A DNA stretch of 53,378 nucleotides from Chara braunii (GCA_003427395.1 BFEA01000663.1:353940-407317), one strand, 5' to 3'. Shown: positions 10,484 to 22,116, counted from the stretch's first letter. A program made the numbers and translations. Notes: generated by a model from the letters alone, not told the origin.

Positions 10484-12615
10484 TCATTCATAGGTGTTAA
10501 CCACTCGTGGAGCATTCTTTAGCAACTCTTTCCGGTCGATCCAGAAAAACTCGTTCAACGGGTGATAGAGGAAGTGAACCTTGTACTATCTGTTCCTCCA
10601 TCTTCCTTCATGGGAAACGATTCTATCTATCTCATGGCCGTCGTCGATAGGATGAGGTAAGGGAAAAGTCTCATCATCGATGTGTGGAAAAAGTTTGGAC
10701 GCGTGAAAGACCGGATATGTGCGCAGATGAGGAGGCACGTCAATCACATACGAAGGACCAAATTCATCCCCAATCACCTTAAGAACCTGCCAAGGTCCAT
10801 AGTACAATGGAAGAAGCTTTCGTGATACGCCCTCTTCGTAAAAAAACTCAGACATTTCGACCCAGACATAACTCCCTAGTTTGAAGTTCCCTTCTTTGCG
10901 CGACTTGTTAGCATGTTTGATCATGGCATGCTGACGCTTGCTCATTGCTGAGATAGCAGCTTTGAACAGGCGTGCATACTTGGCATTGTAGCCAGGCATG
11001 CCGGGCGTCAGACCAGGGGACCGTTCGGGGAACAGATAGGAGAGAGGATTGAGCAACTGCCAACCATATTGCAGCTGATTCGGTGTCAAGCCAGTTGTAG
11101 AGTGAATGGAGTTGTTGTACAACCCCTTCACTTTGTGTAACTCCTTGTCCCACGTGTTCTGATCCATAACAATTAACGCGCGCAATAATTGAATGACAGT
11201 CTGGTTGATTTCCTCAGCCAATCCATTGGCTTCGGGGTGTCGACCAGAAGTCTTGTTGAGTTTAATGTCGTAGATCTGCAAAGTGAAGTCCTTTCAATCA
11301 GCACTGATGAACCTGGTGTCCTGATCACTCACAAGAGTTTTCGGGGGTCCATATTGCAGAATGTACTGTTGGTGAAATTCTTCGATCACAAGCTCAGTTG
11401 GTGCATTAGGAGGTAGAGGAATCAGATTCATAAATCTGGAAAAACGATCCACAATGACCATGACTTGTGAATCTCCTCCCTCACTCACCTTCCGCATGTC
11501 TGTGAAATCGATAGAGACCGACTCACCAAGCCCATCAGGAATTGGGAGGGGTTTCAGCAGGCCATACGACTTATGCCTATGGACCATGGTTCTTTGACAG
11601 ACTTGACATTCAACAATAAATTTATGAGCAGATCCCTTTATTCCCGGCCAATCAAACTGCTGCAAACGACTTCCATAAGTCTTCTCAAAGCCGAAGTGTT
11701 CACTCCGACCATGTGCCAAATCCAAGAAATGAGTCTGGAAAGGTGCATGGTTGGGTACACACAAACGATCAAACTTCCCATACCAGCGGAATACAAGACC
11801 CTCACACTCGTGAAAATCAGGCTGACTACTAGGGTCAGCCTTGAGCTGCTCAAGGATGGGATTAAGGTCCGGATCCTCGGCAGTATGTTCAATCAGATCC
11901 TCCTTCAGTTTCCTTCGGAGGTCATACGAGCTCACAAGGCAAGTCAAAAACTTAGGATGACGTGACAAAGCATTAGCAACACGATTATAACAGCCTTTCT
12001 TATGCTTGAGTTCAAAGTTGTAAACATCAATGTCATGTAGCCAGCGGGTCAGTGTCGGAGAGAAATCAGTTTGCGTTTTAATCCACTGCAAGGTTTTATG
12101 ATCTGAATAGACCTTGAAGTGACGACCCAAGAGGTAGTGCTTCCAATGTGTGAGCGCCTCGCGCAAAGCATAGAGCTCACGCATATATGTGCAGGTAGCT
12201 ACCTTGTGGCTGGGCATACGTTTGTTGTAATACTTAAGAGGACGCAGGCCATCATCATCATCTTGTTGCAACACTGCACCAATCCCATACTGGCTCGCGT
12301 CCGTCGTGACCACGAACGTGAGGTTGGGATCCGCAATGTGGAGCACAGGATGACTTACCAAAGCCTCTTTCAGGGCTTGGAACGCAGTCTCACATTTCTC
12401 ACACCACGCATAGGCAACATAAAATTTGGGCACAAACTTCCGATAATACGAGGCCAAACCAAGAAAAGAACGCAGTTCGCGTACGTTTGCCGGTTGAGGC
12501 CACTTTCGTATGACCTCAACCTTGGTTGCCTCCGGCTCAAGGCCGTTTGCAGACAACCGGTGCCCAAGATAGATGACGATGTTCCTTCCAAACTTATATT
12601 TCTCTAAGTTGAGGT
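10484..12615 (-). pseudogene. Element B pol, RT thumb, RNase H and integrase with chromodomain-like end
   Basis: One minus-strand frame carries the RT connection (LSANGLEPEATK, RSFLGLASYYRKF), RNase H (TTDASQYGIGAVLQ, YMRELYALREALTHW, SDHKTLQW, VANALSRHP) and integrase (SVSIDFTDM, VSDQDTRFIS, HPEANGLAEEINQ). It ends in GPWQVLKVIGDEFGPSYV and YPVFHASKL. All three integrase acidic residues are present. The tail HEIDRIVSHEGRWRNR-stop-YKVHFLY ... FFWIDRKELLKNAPRVVNTYE is chromodomain-like and ends at 10484. Stops occur at 11294 (TGA) and 10586 (TAG), both at tryptophan positions. About 20 residues are missing after KFVPKF in the connection region. Confidence 0.87.
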
Positions 12616-13218
12616 GACCTGCAAAACCTCCTCAAGGTGCCTGACGTGCTCTTCCATGGATTTGCTGAAAATCAGGATGTCGTCGAGGTAAACAACAACA
12701 AACCTGTTGAGCTGATGGCGGAGAACCTTGTCCATGAGGCACTGAAATGTGGTTGGTGCATTCGTAAGACCGAAGGGCATAACGATGAATTCGTACAGCC
12801 CATCGCGTGTTTTGAATGCAGTTTTGTGTTCGTCGCTCGGATCAACTTCAATCTAGTGGTAGCCAGATTTGAGGTCGATCTTGGAGAAGACTTTGCACCC
12901 ACCTGCTGCATCTAGCAGATCATCTATATGAGGCAAAGGAAAAACATTCTTTCTGGTGATCTGATTTAGGCCACGATAGTCAATACACATCCGGAGTTTG
13001 CCTCCTTTCTTCGGCACAAACAAGACAGGTGCACCGAAATCAGACTCACCACGATCGATCATATCATTAATTTGTCTCCTCAACTCCTCCAACTCGCCTT
13101 GTCCCATACAGTAGACGCAACCCTTTGGAGAAACACTCCCTTCTATTATCTCAATTTTGTGTTTGACCGGACGCTCGGGAACTCCACGAGGTTCAGCCAG
13201 AACTTCAGGAAATCGATC
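12616..13218 (-). pseudogene. Element B pol, reverse transcriptase domain
   Basis: The frame runs on from gag-protease after a TGA at 13219. It reads [44 protein letters not shown] and [16 protein letters not shown] at 12853 replaces the glutamine expected after GYH. Reading on, [17 protein letters not shown] and [13 protein letters not shown] keep the YLDD catalytic motif. Near 12616 a small deletion changes the frame before [15 protein letters not shown]. Catalytic residues are intact but the product is broken. Confidence 0.86.
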
Positions 13219-14943
13219 TCATAGACGGCGAATGTTTGTCGGGACTTCCGGAGGAGGATCATCCTCATCAGGAGAGAGAAAACCAGATTGAGAATTTACA
13301 GCAATTACAACCGAATTGGAAGTACGTGGATCAGAAGTAGACTGATTTTTTACAGTAGAAGTAGATGGAACAAAAGTAGAGGTAGTAGAAGTAGAATTTC
13401 TTTCCGAGGTAGAAAATGCAGCAAAAGTATAAGGCATATGGAGAGGCTTTACAAGGGCTGCATGCACATCCTCAGCTTCCTTGCGCCTGCGCACTGATTT
13501 GCAGAATTTGTTTGCACTCAATGGAGTCACAGGGGACTCGCGCGTTTCGTCCAATAGAACGGTACGCTCGTTTCCCTTGGCATCATGCACCACGAACTGA
13601 TTATCCGTCCTCGTGGTCCTTAGGCAATGAGCCTTTAACCAGCCCAAGCCAATGACCGCGTCGAAAGGACACTTGTCCATGACATAAAAGTTCACCTCAT
13701 ATGTGACAGTGCAATCCTTGTCAAAAGTGGCGCGCACACCTTTGACAACATGTGTTGAGGTGACAACCTCTTGGTTGCCTACCTGGGTGTGACAAGGGTT
13801 CTGCAATTCCACTTGCTTCATTCCGAGACCCGCCTTACGAATCCCGTTAGGAGAAAATAAGTTAGTCGTTGAGCCACTATCAATCAACATACGGATGTAT
13901 CGGCGGTTGATGAGTAACTTAAAGAAGGTCAGCTCCACACTCCCTTGAACACGACGTTGCTGCTTGAGCTGCAGCCAATGTTCCAGGTGAGAGTGGAAAT
14001 CGACTTCCTTAGTCTCCTCCCAAGGCTCAGTGTACAGTACTTGAAATGCAACAGCCTTGGATTCAGCGTCGGTCCGGGCTTCAAGAGCAGGTTGTTGATC
14101 AGATTCAGGCTCCATGGAGGGGCCTGCAACTGACTGTTCAGCTTCCCTTGTTGTAGAGAGTGCTGATGACTCTTCTACACCCTTTGCCTGTTTCCCTGCA
14201 GATGATAACAGTCCTGCACAATATGCCAGGCTTTTGACGATGCAAGCACACGTGCAGTTTGGATCTTCTCTCCCATTCCTTTTGACTGATGAGGAGGGCT
14301 TCCCAAGGCTTGGTAGAAGCATCCTCCGGTTTCTCAGGGATTTTGCATTCTTGGGGAGGTGTGCTATAGTTCCCTTACCCGAACTATGGTTAGGCCCCTT
14401 GCTTGAAGCAGTCTTTTTAAAGGCATTACATTTTTCTTCAGTAGTCATGTCAGACTCAAGGGCTGATGTAGAACAGCCCACGTCGGAGTCCGGCTCTAGA
14501 TCGTCATCCAGAGACAGATCATCCGCATAGGACTGATCCTCAGCCTCCCGATGTTCATGCAGGGCAAGCTGGTTGCTGTTTCCATACCGCTTGCGTTGCA
14601 AGGTTCTACCTGCAGCGGGTGCCTTTGCACACCTGACGAGGACCTTGGTATCTAGATTGACTAGATCAGTCAGTAGCTCTCGCCAAGTCGAATGGTCTTT
14701 GAGTCCTAGCCGAGAGACATATTCTTTAGGGGCCACTCCCATGACTACATCCATACAAGATACATCAGTCCATCTCAGGTTTGGAGTGGTGAACAGACTA
14801 CTCAAGTGCTGCTCCAAAGCCTGCATGGAAGTCCTCCACGTTTGGCCCTTGAGGGCCTCAAGCTTCAGCCTTGCCTTGAGCGCTACGCGCTTATCTTGAT
14901 ACTGCGCGATGAGGAGGTCCTCAAAAGTACGTACATGAGTCAC
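13219..14943 (-). CDS. Element B gag (C-terminal part) fused to aspartic protease
   Basis: A 574-residue open stretch in one frame. The first third is the Gag capsid-like region (FEDLLIAQYQDKRVALKARLKLEALKG in several blocks). A cysteine-rich remnant follows near residues 225-245 (CTCACIVKS), where a zinc knuckle would be expected but is degenerate. The protease active site is LIDSGSTTNLF with the normal DSG, followed by FDAVIGLGWL. A Ser/Thr-rich linker precedes the RT. The frame continues into RT after a TGA (13219), probably from an arginine codon. So gag, protease and RT were one polyprotein without a frameshift. Confidence 0.84.
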   Translation of the reverse strand: MTHVRTFEDLLIAQYQDKRVALKARLKLEALKGQTWRTSMQALEQHLSSLFTTPNLRWTDVSCMDVVMGVAPKEYVSRLGLKDHSTWRELLTDLVNLDTKVLVRCAKAPAAGRTLQRKRYGNSNQLALHEHREAEDQSYADDLSLDDDLEPDSDVGCSTSALESDMTTEEKCNAFKKTASSKGPNHSSGKGTIAHLPKNAKSLRNRRMLLPSLGKPSSSVKRNGREDPNCTCACIVKSLAYCAGLLSSAGKQAKGVEESSALSTTREAEQSVAGPSMEPESDQQPALEARTDAESKAVAFQVLYTEPWEETKEVDFHSHLEHWLQLKQQRRVQGSVELTFFKLLINRRYIRMLIDSGSTTNLFSPNGIRKAGLGMKQVELQNPCHTQVGNQEVVTSTHVVKGVRATFDKDCTVTYEVNFYVMDKCPFDAVIGLGWLKAHCLRTTRTDNQFVVHDAKGNERTVLLDETRESPVTPLSANKFCKSVRRRKEAEDVHAALVKPLHMPYTFAAFSTSERNSTSTTSTFVPSTSTVKNQSTSDPRTSNSVVIAVNSQSGFLSPDEDDPPPEVPTNIRRL

Positions 14944-15184
14944 TTTCAGCCACTCAGTCAGGTCAATCCTCTCATAACCTGCAGTAACAGCTTGGAGTTC
15001 TATGAAACTCCGTACGGCGGTCTTCCTGGGGTGTTCGCAGTACCTCGAAGTACGAGCGCATGGAGCTAATCCAAGAGGTGATATCCCCTTTCCCGTCGTA
15101 CTTGGACGGCAGGGTGGCCGCCCTCTTGTCCATTACGGGACCACTGTATTGAATGCCAGTAAGGACTGGGGCGTTTTGGGCTGA
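14944..15184 (-). pseudogene. Element B gag, middle part next to the C insertion
   Basis: The minus strand codes GPVMDKRAATLPSKYDG and KGDITSWISSMRSYFEVLR, a typical retrotransposon Gag capsid beginning (…Y-D/G-K-G-D…W…M…YF). A frameshift near 15000 separates it from the downstream gag frame at 14943. The upstream end is cut at 15184 by element C. The gag amino terminus continues beyond C at 24367. Confidence 0.75.
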
Positions 15185-15629
15185 TGTTACATGCCCAGAT
15201 GGGCGATGTATGTAATAACCGAGGATCCACAATGTGATAAAAAGGACTGAATGGACATTGCAATGCAAGTGGAATCTCAACAAGCAATGTGCATTTCGAT
15301 ACATACAGAATGGTGGTTGATAGTGCAGGGAAGACTTAGATACAAATCCTGACCTGACCGGGACTGACCTCTATCACATAGTGCAAGATAGAGCAGCAGA
15401 ATACTAGAATACTAATGACTAGCCCAATCAATGTTGCAAACTCATTCTCACCAAACGGTGTGAAGGGCCTGGCGCTATACACAGGAAGAGGGCGCCAGGT
15501 CCAGACATGCACAAACGAAGAGGAGGGGAGAGATGGGAAAGTCGTCAACACCAAGTCTCATTACAGGTCCCACATAATCCCTTGTCAAAATGTTTGAAGT
15601 CCAATGTCAAGTCTGGATCTGAAATGTCA

Positions 15630-15675
<46 letters not shown>

Positions 15676-16634
15676 TCTGCTGATGCAGTGAAGTCAGATA
15701 ACGAGAGGGTGAGAGGGAGGTGGTGGACTGAGAAGAGGAAGAAGAAGAACTCTCTCTCTCTCTCTCTCTTGTATGCCAGATACTAACCTGTGAAGACGGC
15801 TTTNNNNNNNNNNNNNNNNNNNNNNNNNNNNNNNNNNNNNNNNNNNNNNNNNNNNNNNNNNNNNNNNNNNNNNNNNNNNNNNNNNNNNNNNNNNNNNNNN
15901 NNNNNNNNNNNNNNNNNNNNNNNNNNNNNNNNNNNNNNNNNNNNNNNNNNNNNNNNNNNNNNNNNNNNNNNNCTCTCTCTCTCTTGTATGCCAGGTACTA
16001 ACCTGTGAAGATGGCGATGTGTTGCAGATACCTCGAAGACGAAGCTGGAGCAACGACACTGAAGGTAAGTATCCCTGGCCTCCGCCCAATCTCTCTCTCT
16101 CTAGTGCTATCCTAGCTATGGCGCCCAGCGTTGAAGACTACAGCCACGCTACTAGCGCCCAACGCTGAAGACTCATGCTAACGCTACTACTACTCCTGCA
16201 GCGCTCCTCAAGAGTGTTGCTGCCGAATCTTGAAGACTACTGACTGCCTCCTGCCTACCCGTGAAGTGCATGGGAAGTCCGTATGTATTATCCCGGCCTG
16301 CCTCCTGACGGCCTCCGACTGCATGCAGTTGGAGGGCGGGCAGTCCAGGAGGCTGCTCTTGCCAATGCCGCGCTGAGCAAGGGGCTGGCGCTGCAGCTGT
16401 CGTGGGAATAGGCCAAAAATAGCCTGTTCCTAAAACCCTGGTTTGGTGCCTAAGTTTCGGGGCAGGTCGGTCTGATGAGGGCCCGAAAATGGCCCCTGTT
16501 TCTAGCTTTTCGAGTTGAACAGACACGGGGCCTGTAGGCCCTAAATTTCAGGCTTTCGGCCTGAAATTCAGGCTTTTAGCCTGAAGGACGCAGGGCCAGG
16601 AAAATGGCCCTCGCGTGCAGGCGCAGCATGTAAC
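15185..16634 (-). repeat. 3' LTR of element C
   Basis: Matches 22941-24366. It contains two (CT)n tracts (15633-15671, 15750-15770) and a scaffold gap. On the plus strand it starts TGTTACATGCCCAG and ends GCAGCATGTAAC, next to a C run. Confidence 0.88.
15804..15972. other. Assembly gap (169 N) inside LTR C
   Basis: The gap sits in the (CT)n microsatellite of the LTR. The 5' LTR copy has an almost unbroken (CT)n of about 150 bp here (23501-23651, with one N at 23587), so repeat collapse explains it. Confidence 0.95.
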
Positions 16635-16645
16635 CCCCCCCCCCC
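16634..16645 (-). promoter_or_regulatory. Polypurine tract of element C
   Basis: Twelve consecutive C on the plus strand (a G run on the minus strand, preceded by CTTAA) adjoin the 3' LTR. Element E has the same design, AAGGAGC then ten G, at 47333-47349. Confidence 0.75.
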
Positions 16646-17938
16646 TTAAGAAGTCAAGCCGGGGCGAGGGCGAAGCTGACGATCTGAAGGTGGAACCTGG
16701 ACGTGGGTGCGACGTTGAGCCGAAGAGACCGGCTTGCCTTGCATCTTGTGTTCATAGCGTGCGAGAACGTCTGGAGTTGTTGCTTGAAGTTCCGCACGGG
16801 TCAACCAATGTGTGCAGTATGCAAAATGTACCAAGTACTCGGTTGGCCTGTTGCCGTAGCGTTGCTGGGAGATGATGTCGCCGACCTCCTGAAAACCGTC
16901 CATAGAGGGTGGGTCTTGCGAACGTCTCCCGGGAAAATCGTCATGTTTCGCTGGCATGTAAAGAGCCAACTTGGAGCAATGAAAGACTGGGTAGACGGGC
17001 AAGTGGGCGGACACCTGAATAGTGAAGGAAGGTCCCTCGGGTGCATCCCCAACGGGTGCCACGATCGGCCAAGGCCCAATCCATTTCGGGAGGAGCTTGC
17101 GAGAGATATCTTGTTCAAGGCTGAATTCCGCGGCGGAGACCCAAACGAGATCGCCGGCGCGGAATGGGCAAGGAAGAAGCTGGCGATTGGCCTGTTGGCT
17201 CATGCGTTGCTGCGTCTCGGCCATCTGGTCGCATGCCTTGACAAGTAGCTCTTGCATCCGACACAAGAAAAGAAGATGGTTGTCGCTCTCGGCCGTTCGT
17301 GCAGTGATGGGGTCCAACGGCGAAGTGACCAGCGAGCCGTGCTCGAACTCAAAGGGTGACATCCCGATAGCTGGGTGGATGGAGGAGTTGTAGGCCAACT
17401 CGACATCCGGCAGCCGCTCAACCTAATCCTTTTGGCCGGGACGGATGAGAGTGCGAAGGAGAACCTGTGCGGTCTGATGCGCCCTCTCCGTTTGGCCATC
17501 GGTTTGGGGGTGGCGAGCCGAACTTGGCTTGAGAGATAAGCCCCATCGTTTGATGAGCGCCAACCAAAAGTCGGACATGAACCGAGTGTCGCGGTCGCAG
17601 ACGATTTCCTTGGGGTAACCCTTGGTTCGAATCCAACCGGCGTAAAGAACCTTGGCCAACTCCGGTGCCTTGGCATGATAGCGGCAAGGCAAAAACATGG
17701 CGAACTTAGTGAGTCGGTCGACCACCATGAGAATCCCATCCACTCCGGTCTTGTGCTTGGGGAACGGGCCGGTAATGTCCATGGCAATCGCTTCCCTTCG
17801 CCGCAAGGGGACGGGTAATGGTCGCAACTCGCCGTACCGACGATGATTGAGGGATTTGCAATGCCAGCAAACCTCGCATGACTCACAATAGCGTGTGACG
17901 TCGTCGAGAAGACCGGGCCACCAAAAGCACTCGTGGAG
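16646..17938 (-). pseudogene. Element C pol, integrase with chromodomain-like end
   Basis: The frame starts after a TGA at 17939. It has the zinc-binding cysteines (RYCESCEVC), the catalytic core (AMDITGPFPKH, VCDRDTRFMS, HPQTDGQTERAHQ) with all three acidic residues, then GPWPIVAPVGDAPEGPSF and YPVFHCSKLAL. The end, EVGDIISQQRYGNRPTEYLVHFAYC-THWLTRAELQATTPDVLARYE in blocks, is chromodomain-like with a short loop, unlike A and D. Only one internal stop is present: TAG at 17423, where a tryptophan is expected. It is the best preserved integrase in the window. Confidence 0.88.
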
Positions 17939-18840
17939 TCAGCCAATCGTACGAGTGACACCAAAGTGTCCGGTGACGGGAGCGTCGTTGAACTCGCCAA
18001 GAAGCCGCGTGCGTAAGTGTAAATCTCGTGGCACACAAAGACGATCCTTCCCCCGCGAGTGGACGAGAAAGTACCCCTCTTGGATCCGATAGTGTGATGG
18101 CGCCGGATTAGGAGAAGAGCAATTTGCGTACTTGTTGCAAAACTCGGGGTCAACTTGGTAGCCGTGGATGAAGCTGTCCCGCAAGTCGTCCTCAATCTCA
18201 AAAGTCGAGTAGACTGCGGTACAATGGTCCGGATGCCGCGAAAGAGCATCCGCAAAATGGTTTGACTTGCCCGGAATGTGGTCGGGGAAAAAGTCAAACT
18301 GGTCGATGAAGGCCATCCAACGGGCAATGGTGCTATTGACCATGTCTTGGGTCTTGTAGAAGACCAATGGATTGTTATCCATTACCCATCGGAACTGCCG
18401 TCGACCAAGAAGAAAATGCCGCCAGCACTTGAGCGCGTGTACGAAGGCCAATAATTCTTTCTTCTGTGCGTTGTCAATCGAGTGCACGACGGGCACTTTC
18501 TTGCTAAAGTACTCGATCGGGTGCCAGTCCACACCGTCATGTTGCTCAAGGACGGCACCAATGCCATAGCCGGACGCATCGGTAGTGACACGTGTCGGCA
18601 AAAACGGATCGTAGATGCGCAACACCTCCGCGGATAACAATGCGGCTTTGAGAGCCCGCGCATGGTCGTCGAAGTCGAATGGCCGGTCCTTGCATCGAAG
18701 CTTGGATAAAGGAGCTGCGATCTTCGAGTATCCCTTGATGAAGCGTTGATAGTAGCCGGCTAAGCCAAGCAAGGAACGGACATTTGTGACGGTCTTCGGC
18801 TTCGACCACTCTTGGATGACTTGAAACTTGTCCGACAACG
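17939..18840 (-). pseudogene. Element C pol, RT connection and RNase H
   Basis: Same frame as the integrase. It reads SLLGLAGYYQRFIKGYSKIAAP, RVTTDASGYGIGAVLEQHD, ELLAFVHALKCWRHFLLG, VMDNNPLVFYKTQ and FADALSRHPDH in order, the plan of a Ty3/gypsy connection plus RNase H. In the third acidic position MDNN replaces the usual SDH/TDN type. The segment ends at TGA 17939 just before the integrase HHCC region. Element E has a TGA at exactly the same codon. Near 18840 the frame changes relative to the RT palm. Confidence 0.86.
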
Positions 18841-19493
18841 AACAGATGCCCTCCGGTGACAAAATGGCCCAAGTATTCCAGCTCTTGCCGGACAAATTTG
18901 CACTTGTCGCGGTTGGCTTTGTACTTGGCGCGGCGGAGCGTCTCCAACACTCGTCGAAGGTGCTCAAGATGATCCTCCAATGTCCGGCTATAGACGAGGA
19001 TGTTGTTTAAGTAGACTGGTACGAACCGGTCCAGCATCGCATGAAACTCGTTAGTCATTGCCGCTTGAAAGGTCGTCGGGGCATTAGTGAGGCCAAAAGG
19101 CATAACGATCCACTCAAAATACCCGTACCACTTCTTGAACGCGGATTTGTAGCAATCTTGCGGGCGTATCGAAATTTGATGGTAGCCCGACTTCATGTCC
19201 AACTTTGAGAAAAATTTTGCGCCGCCCAAACGCTCGAGAAGGTCGTCAATCCGCGGAAGAGGTCCCGCATTCTTGATGGTTTGTGCGTTGAGCTTGCGGT
19301 AGTCGATGCACAAACGAAGATCCTTGTTCTTCTTTCGTACGAAGAGAACTGGCGCATCGTATGGTGAGCTACTAGGGCCGATCCAGCCCTTGTCCAAAAG
19401 ATCGTCCAGTTGAGCGCGGAGAACCTCAAGCTCTTCCTCGCTCATGCAATAGATGCATCCTTTCGGTGGCACGACACCGGCCTCAAGAATGAT
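18828..19493 (-). pseudogene. Element C pol, reverse transcriptase palm and fingers
   Basis: Motifs: PPKGCIYCMSEEELEVLR, GWIGPSSSPYDAPVLFV, LRLCIDYRKLNAQT, FFSKLDMKSGYHQISI and [16 protein letters not shown]. The catalytic YxDD box reads YLNN (near 19005-19016), so both aspartates have become asparagine and the enzyme would be inactive. Element E has YLDN here. The motif-A aspartate (KLDMK) is kept. The frame begins after a TAG at 19494 that follows the protease part. Confidence 0.87.
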
Positions 19494-20643
19494 CTAGTGG
19501 GAGATCAGCCGATCCGGCACCATACCGGTAGGAGACTCGAAGATGTCGGTGAACTCGTCGAGCAGCCGCACCACTCGGGGGTCCGAAGACAAATCCGTAG
19601 GTGAAGATTCGGTCGTCGCGGCAGCTCGTAGAAAACATAGGCCTATCTCGTCGGTCTGCTCGTAAACGCAAGTGGCCCGAAACGACTTGGCCGTTACAAC
19701 TTTGCACCGGATCGAGGAGTGCGGAAGAGGAATGGTACACGGTACCTCGACGTCGAAGGCGTCGCGAGCAGTAAGCGTTCGATGATGGAAGTTAACCGTG
19801 TGATCCACACTTGCAAGCCAAGGCATGCCCAATATAATGTCGAAGTCCGTGTCCAAGACGTCAAACGTCACCGGTTCGCATGCATGAGGTGCAAAATAAA
19901 CCGGCACGGCTTGAATGTAGCGATCGAGGAGTTGTTGCGTCCGACCGTACCAACTTGATCGCCGTCGGGTTTGGCTTCCTTCGAACTTGTGCGCCAAGGC
20001 CGACCCTTTGGATAAAGGACTGGCTGATGAAATTGCGAGTTGCGCCACTATACAGCAAAGCGCTGCAGGACGTAAAGGAGCGGTGCGTTGTTATCATTGT
20101 ACCGCTGCATGCGAAACTCGCGGGCCACCTTGGTAACATACGCAAGGATGTCTCCCATCGCAGCTTCGTCATCCGTCGGGGAAGATGGTGGTGCGCATTG
20201 CACCTCTATGTGTGGAGATGAGCGCATAGTGCTGTGCATTGCGGTCCCGGCAAGCAGCCTGTGGAAGGGAGAGGAAGCCATGCAAAGTCCTCGGCCGTCA
20301 ATGGGTCCAAGACCTCTATGTTGAACTCGTGCGTCGAATCCCTTGAAGAGCCACTTGAAGACGATCTATTGTTGTTGTTGTCGGACGAAGAAGAAGCCGC
20401 ATGCACATCTTGTCCTTGATCTTGAGACCCCAGCGAAGGAACGAGTCGGGCAGCATACTCCTCATAAGAATACAAGAGAGGACTGTCGACTTCTGCATGT
20501 GCCTCGGAATGAAGAAAGGTCGCTCGCAAAGCAACCGTCGAGAATGCAGCCGCATCACTCTCGGCGGTGCTCACTTTCCCGAAGGGGATTTGGCTTGGAC
20601 CGGTGTGGGCCACGTTGTGGTGCCGTGCACCGCGCTGTTGCAC
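19494..20643 (-). pseudogene. Element C pol, N-terminal extension and aspartic protease
   Basis: Pol begins at about 20643, overlapping the gag stop in a -1 frame. An acidic, Ser-rich extension (SSSSGSSRDSTHEFNIEVL, then WLPLPSTG) runs to 20206, after which the frame changes. The protease region has LLYSGATRNFIS (near 20060), where the catalytic aspartate of D-S-G is tyrosine; E keeps DSG. A second half FDVLDTDFDIILGMPWL follows in another frame from 20048. Stops lie at 20206 and 19494. The protease is inactivated both by the substitution and by frameshifts. Confidence 0.78.
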
Positions 20644-22116
20644 TACAAGCAGTATCGGTACTTAGACCGGATGTGGTACACGCCTTCCGAGATACCGTAA
20701 TGTGTCCAAGGCTCTTGAGCCACTGGTCCGGCCCCGGGGGCTGAATTGGTGTGTGTCTTCGGTTTGTCGCGTCCTCGCCCTCTGGCGGGGTGGCCACCAT
20801 CCCGGGCGGCCTCCAATCTGTCTCCTTCCTCAGAAGAGGCAGCCTCGTTTGATGGGTCGGTCGTTGTAGTTGCTGCGACCACGGCCACTTTCGACCGATG
20901 TTGTCCTCTACCGTGGCCTGCAGCAGACGAATGGCCCAAATTCTTGGCTTCGATGTTCGTCACGATGATCTGCGAGGCCTTATCAAAAAGCTGCTCACTT
21001 ATGGTGAGCGTCTCCGCAACTTGCGTCAAGGCGTTCTGCAACGCCGGGCATCTCCTCCTGATGAAGAAGTGCTTGATAGTGACAAATGTCGACGGCAAGT
21101 TGGGCGTGGATGCCAAGCGTTGGTACTCGGCGATCCAGTCCGTGCTTGGCAGGTCGTTATGATAGAACCGTTGAAGTTTCTCGGTTGCCTGAAGCTCGGG
21201 CGGCTCCACTTGGAACCGCTTATGCCATGCTGCCTTGAGATCAGCCCAACTGATCTTCATATGCAGCTCGGAGACTGTGACGTTGTGCGTGGACAACATG
21301 TTGTCCAGCCATGCCTGGCACGCGCCTCCCGAGCGGGAGTATAAGTATGCGTGCCGGTTCGGGTTGATGATGTGGTGAATGTTCAACTTCAGCTCAAACT
21401 GGCGCCACCATGGGATCGGGTCTGTCTTCGTTGCATCGCCGAAGATGGGGAGGCCGTCAAACTCCGGAGTGCTCTCATGATTGGTCGCAGTTGGACTGGC
21501 TGCGGCAGCGCAAATCTGCTGGTCAATCTGCTGATTTGTTGTTAACGCGCCGTCCTTGAGAGTCTCGATGTCGATTTCCAAGACGTTGACGTGATCCGTC
21601 AAGTTAGAGGGTCCGGCGGGGGTGGCTGTTGCAAGCTGCTGTTCCAGCCGGCGTACCCTGTCCAGCAGTTCATCAATAGTTCGAATCTGCTTTCGGACCA
21701 GGATGTCCATGCAGAGGATGTCCTCTTGTTGTGCTCCACAGGTGGCGACCAAATCGTTTACATGTCCGATTGTGGTTGCAAGGCCACGCACAGCAGGCAC
21801 CCTCCTCTTCAGCAGCCACTGCCCATTCGTCGGCGATCACCTCGATATCCCCCTCACATTCGAGGAGTTTGTCTCGACGTAGTCGACGTCGTTCGTCTGC
21901 GGCCTTTGCTGCTGCCTCGGCGTCCGCTTGTCACTGCTGTTCAGCGAGGCGAAGCTGTTCCTCTGCTTCTTCATCTTCCTTCTTACGTGCGGATGTTGCC
22001 GCAGCTGCCCATTGCTTGTACTCTGCTACCATGTCCAGCATGCGGGCCTCATAGGCCTCGGTGGTCTCGCCTGGCTGCTGCTCCATGCCGCTTGTCTTTG
22101 AGCGGGTGAGCACCAT
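20643..22116 (-). pseudogene. Element C gag
   Basis: The start is the ATG at 22116: MVLTRSKTSGMEQQPGETTE, matching E (MLTRSQTAVMEQKQGETTE). After 61 codons a TGA (21931-21933) interrupts. The matching codon in E is TAG. Reading on, a coiled-coil-like acidic stretch leads to a long open part (21800-20643, 385 residues) with IRTIDELLDRVRRLEQQL and the capsid-like FGDATKTDPIPWWRQFELKL and WIAEYQRLAS blocks. The C-terminus is basic and Gly/Arg-rich (ARGRGRDKPK) and ends WTHYGISEGVYHI. No CCHC zinc knuckle is present, in contrast to A and D. Confidence 0.82.

Noticed and set aside
17200-18327. 375-codon minus-strand frame overlapping element C integrase
   Set aside because: The other minus-strand frame here has clear RNase H and integrase motifs; this one is a GC-driven shadow.
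20746-22109. Several plus-strand frames antisense to C gag
   Set aside because: They overlap a recognisable gag on the opposite strand and show no domain of their own.
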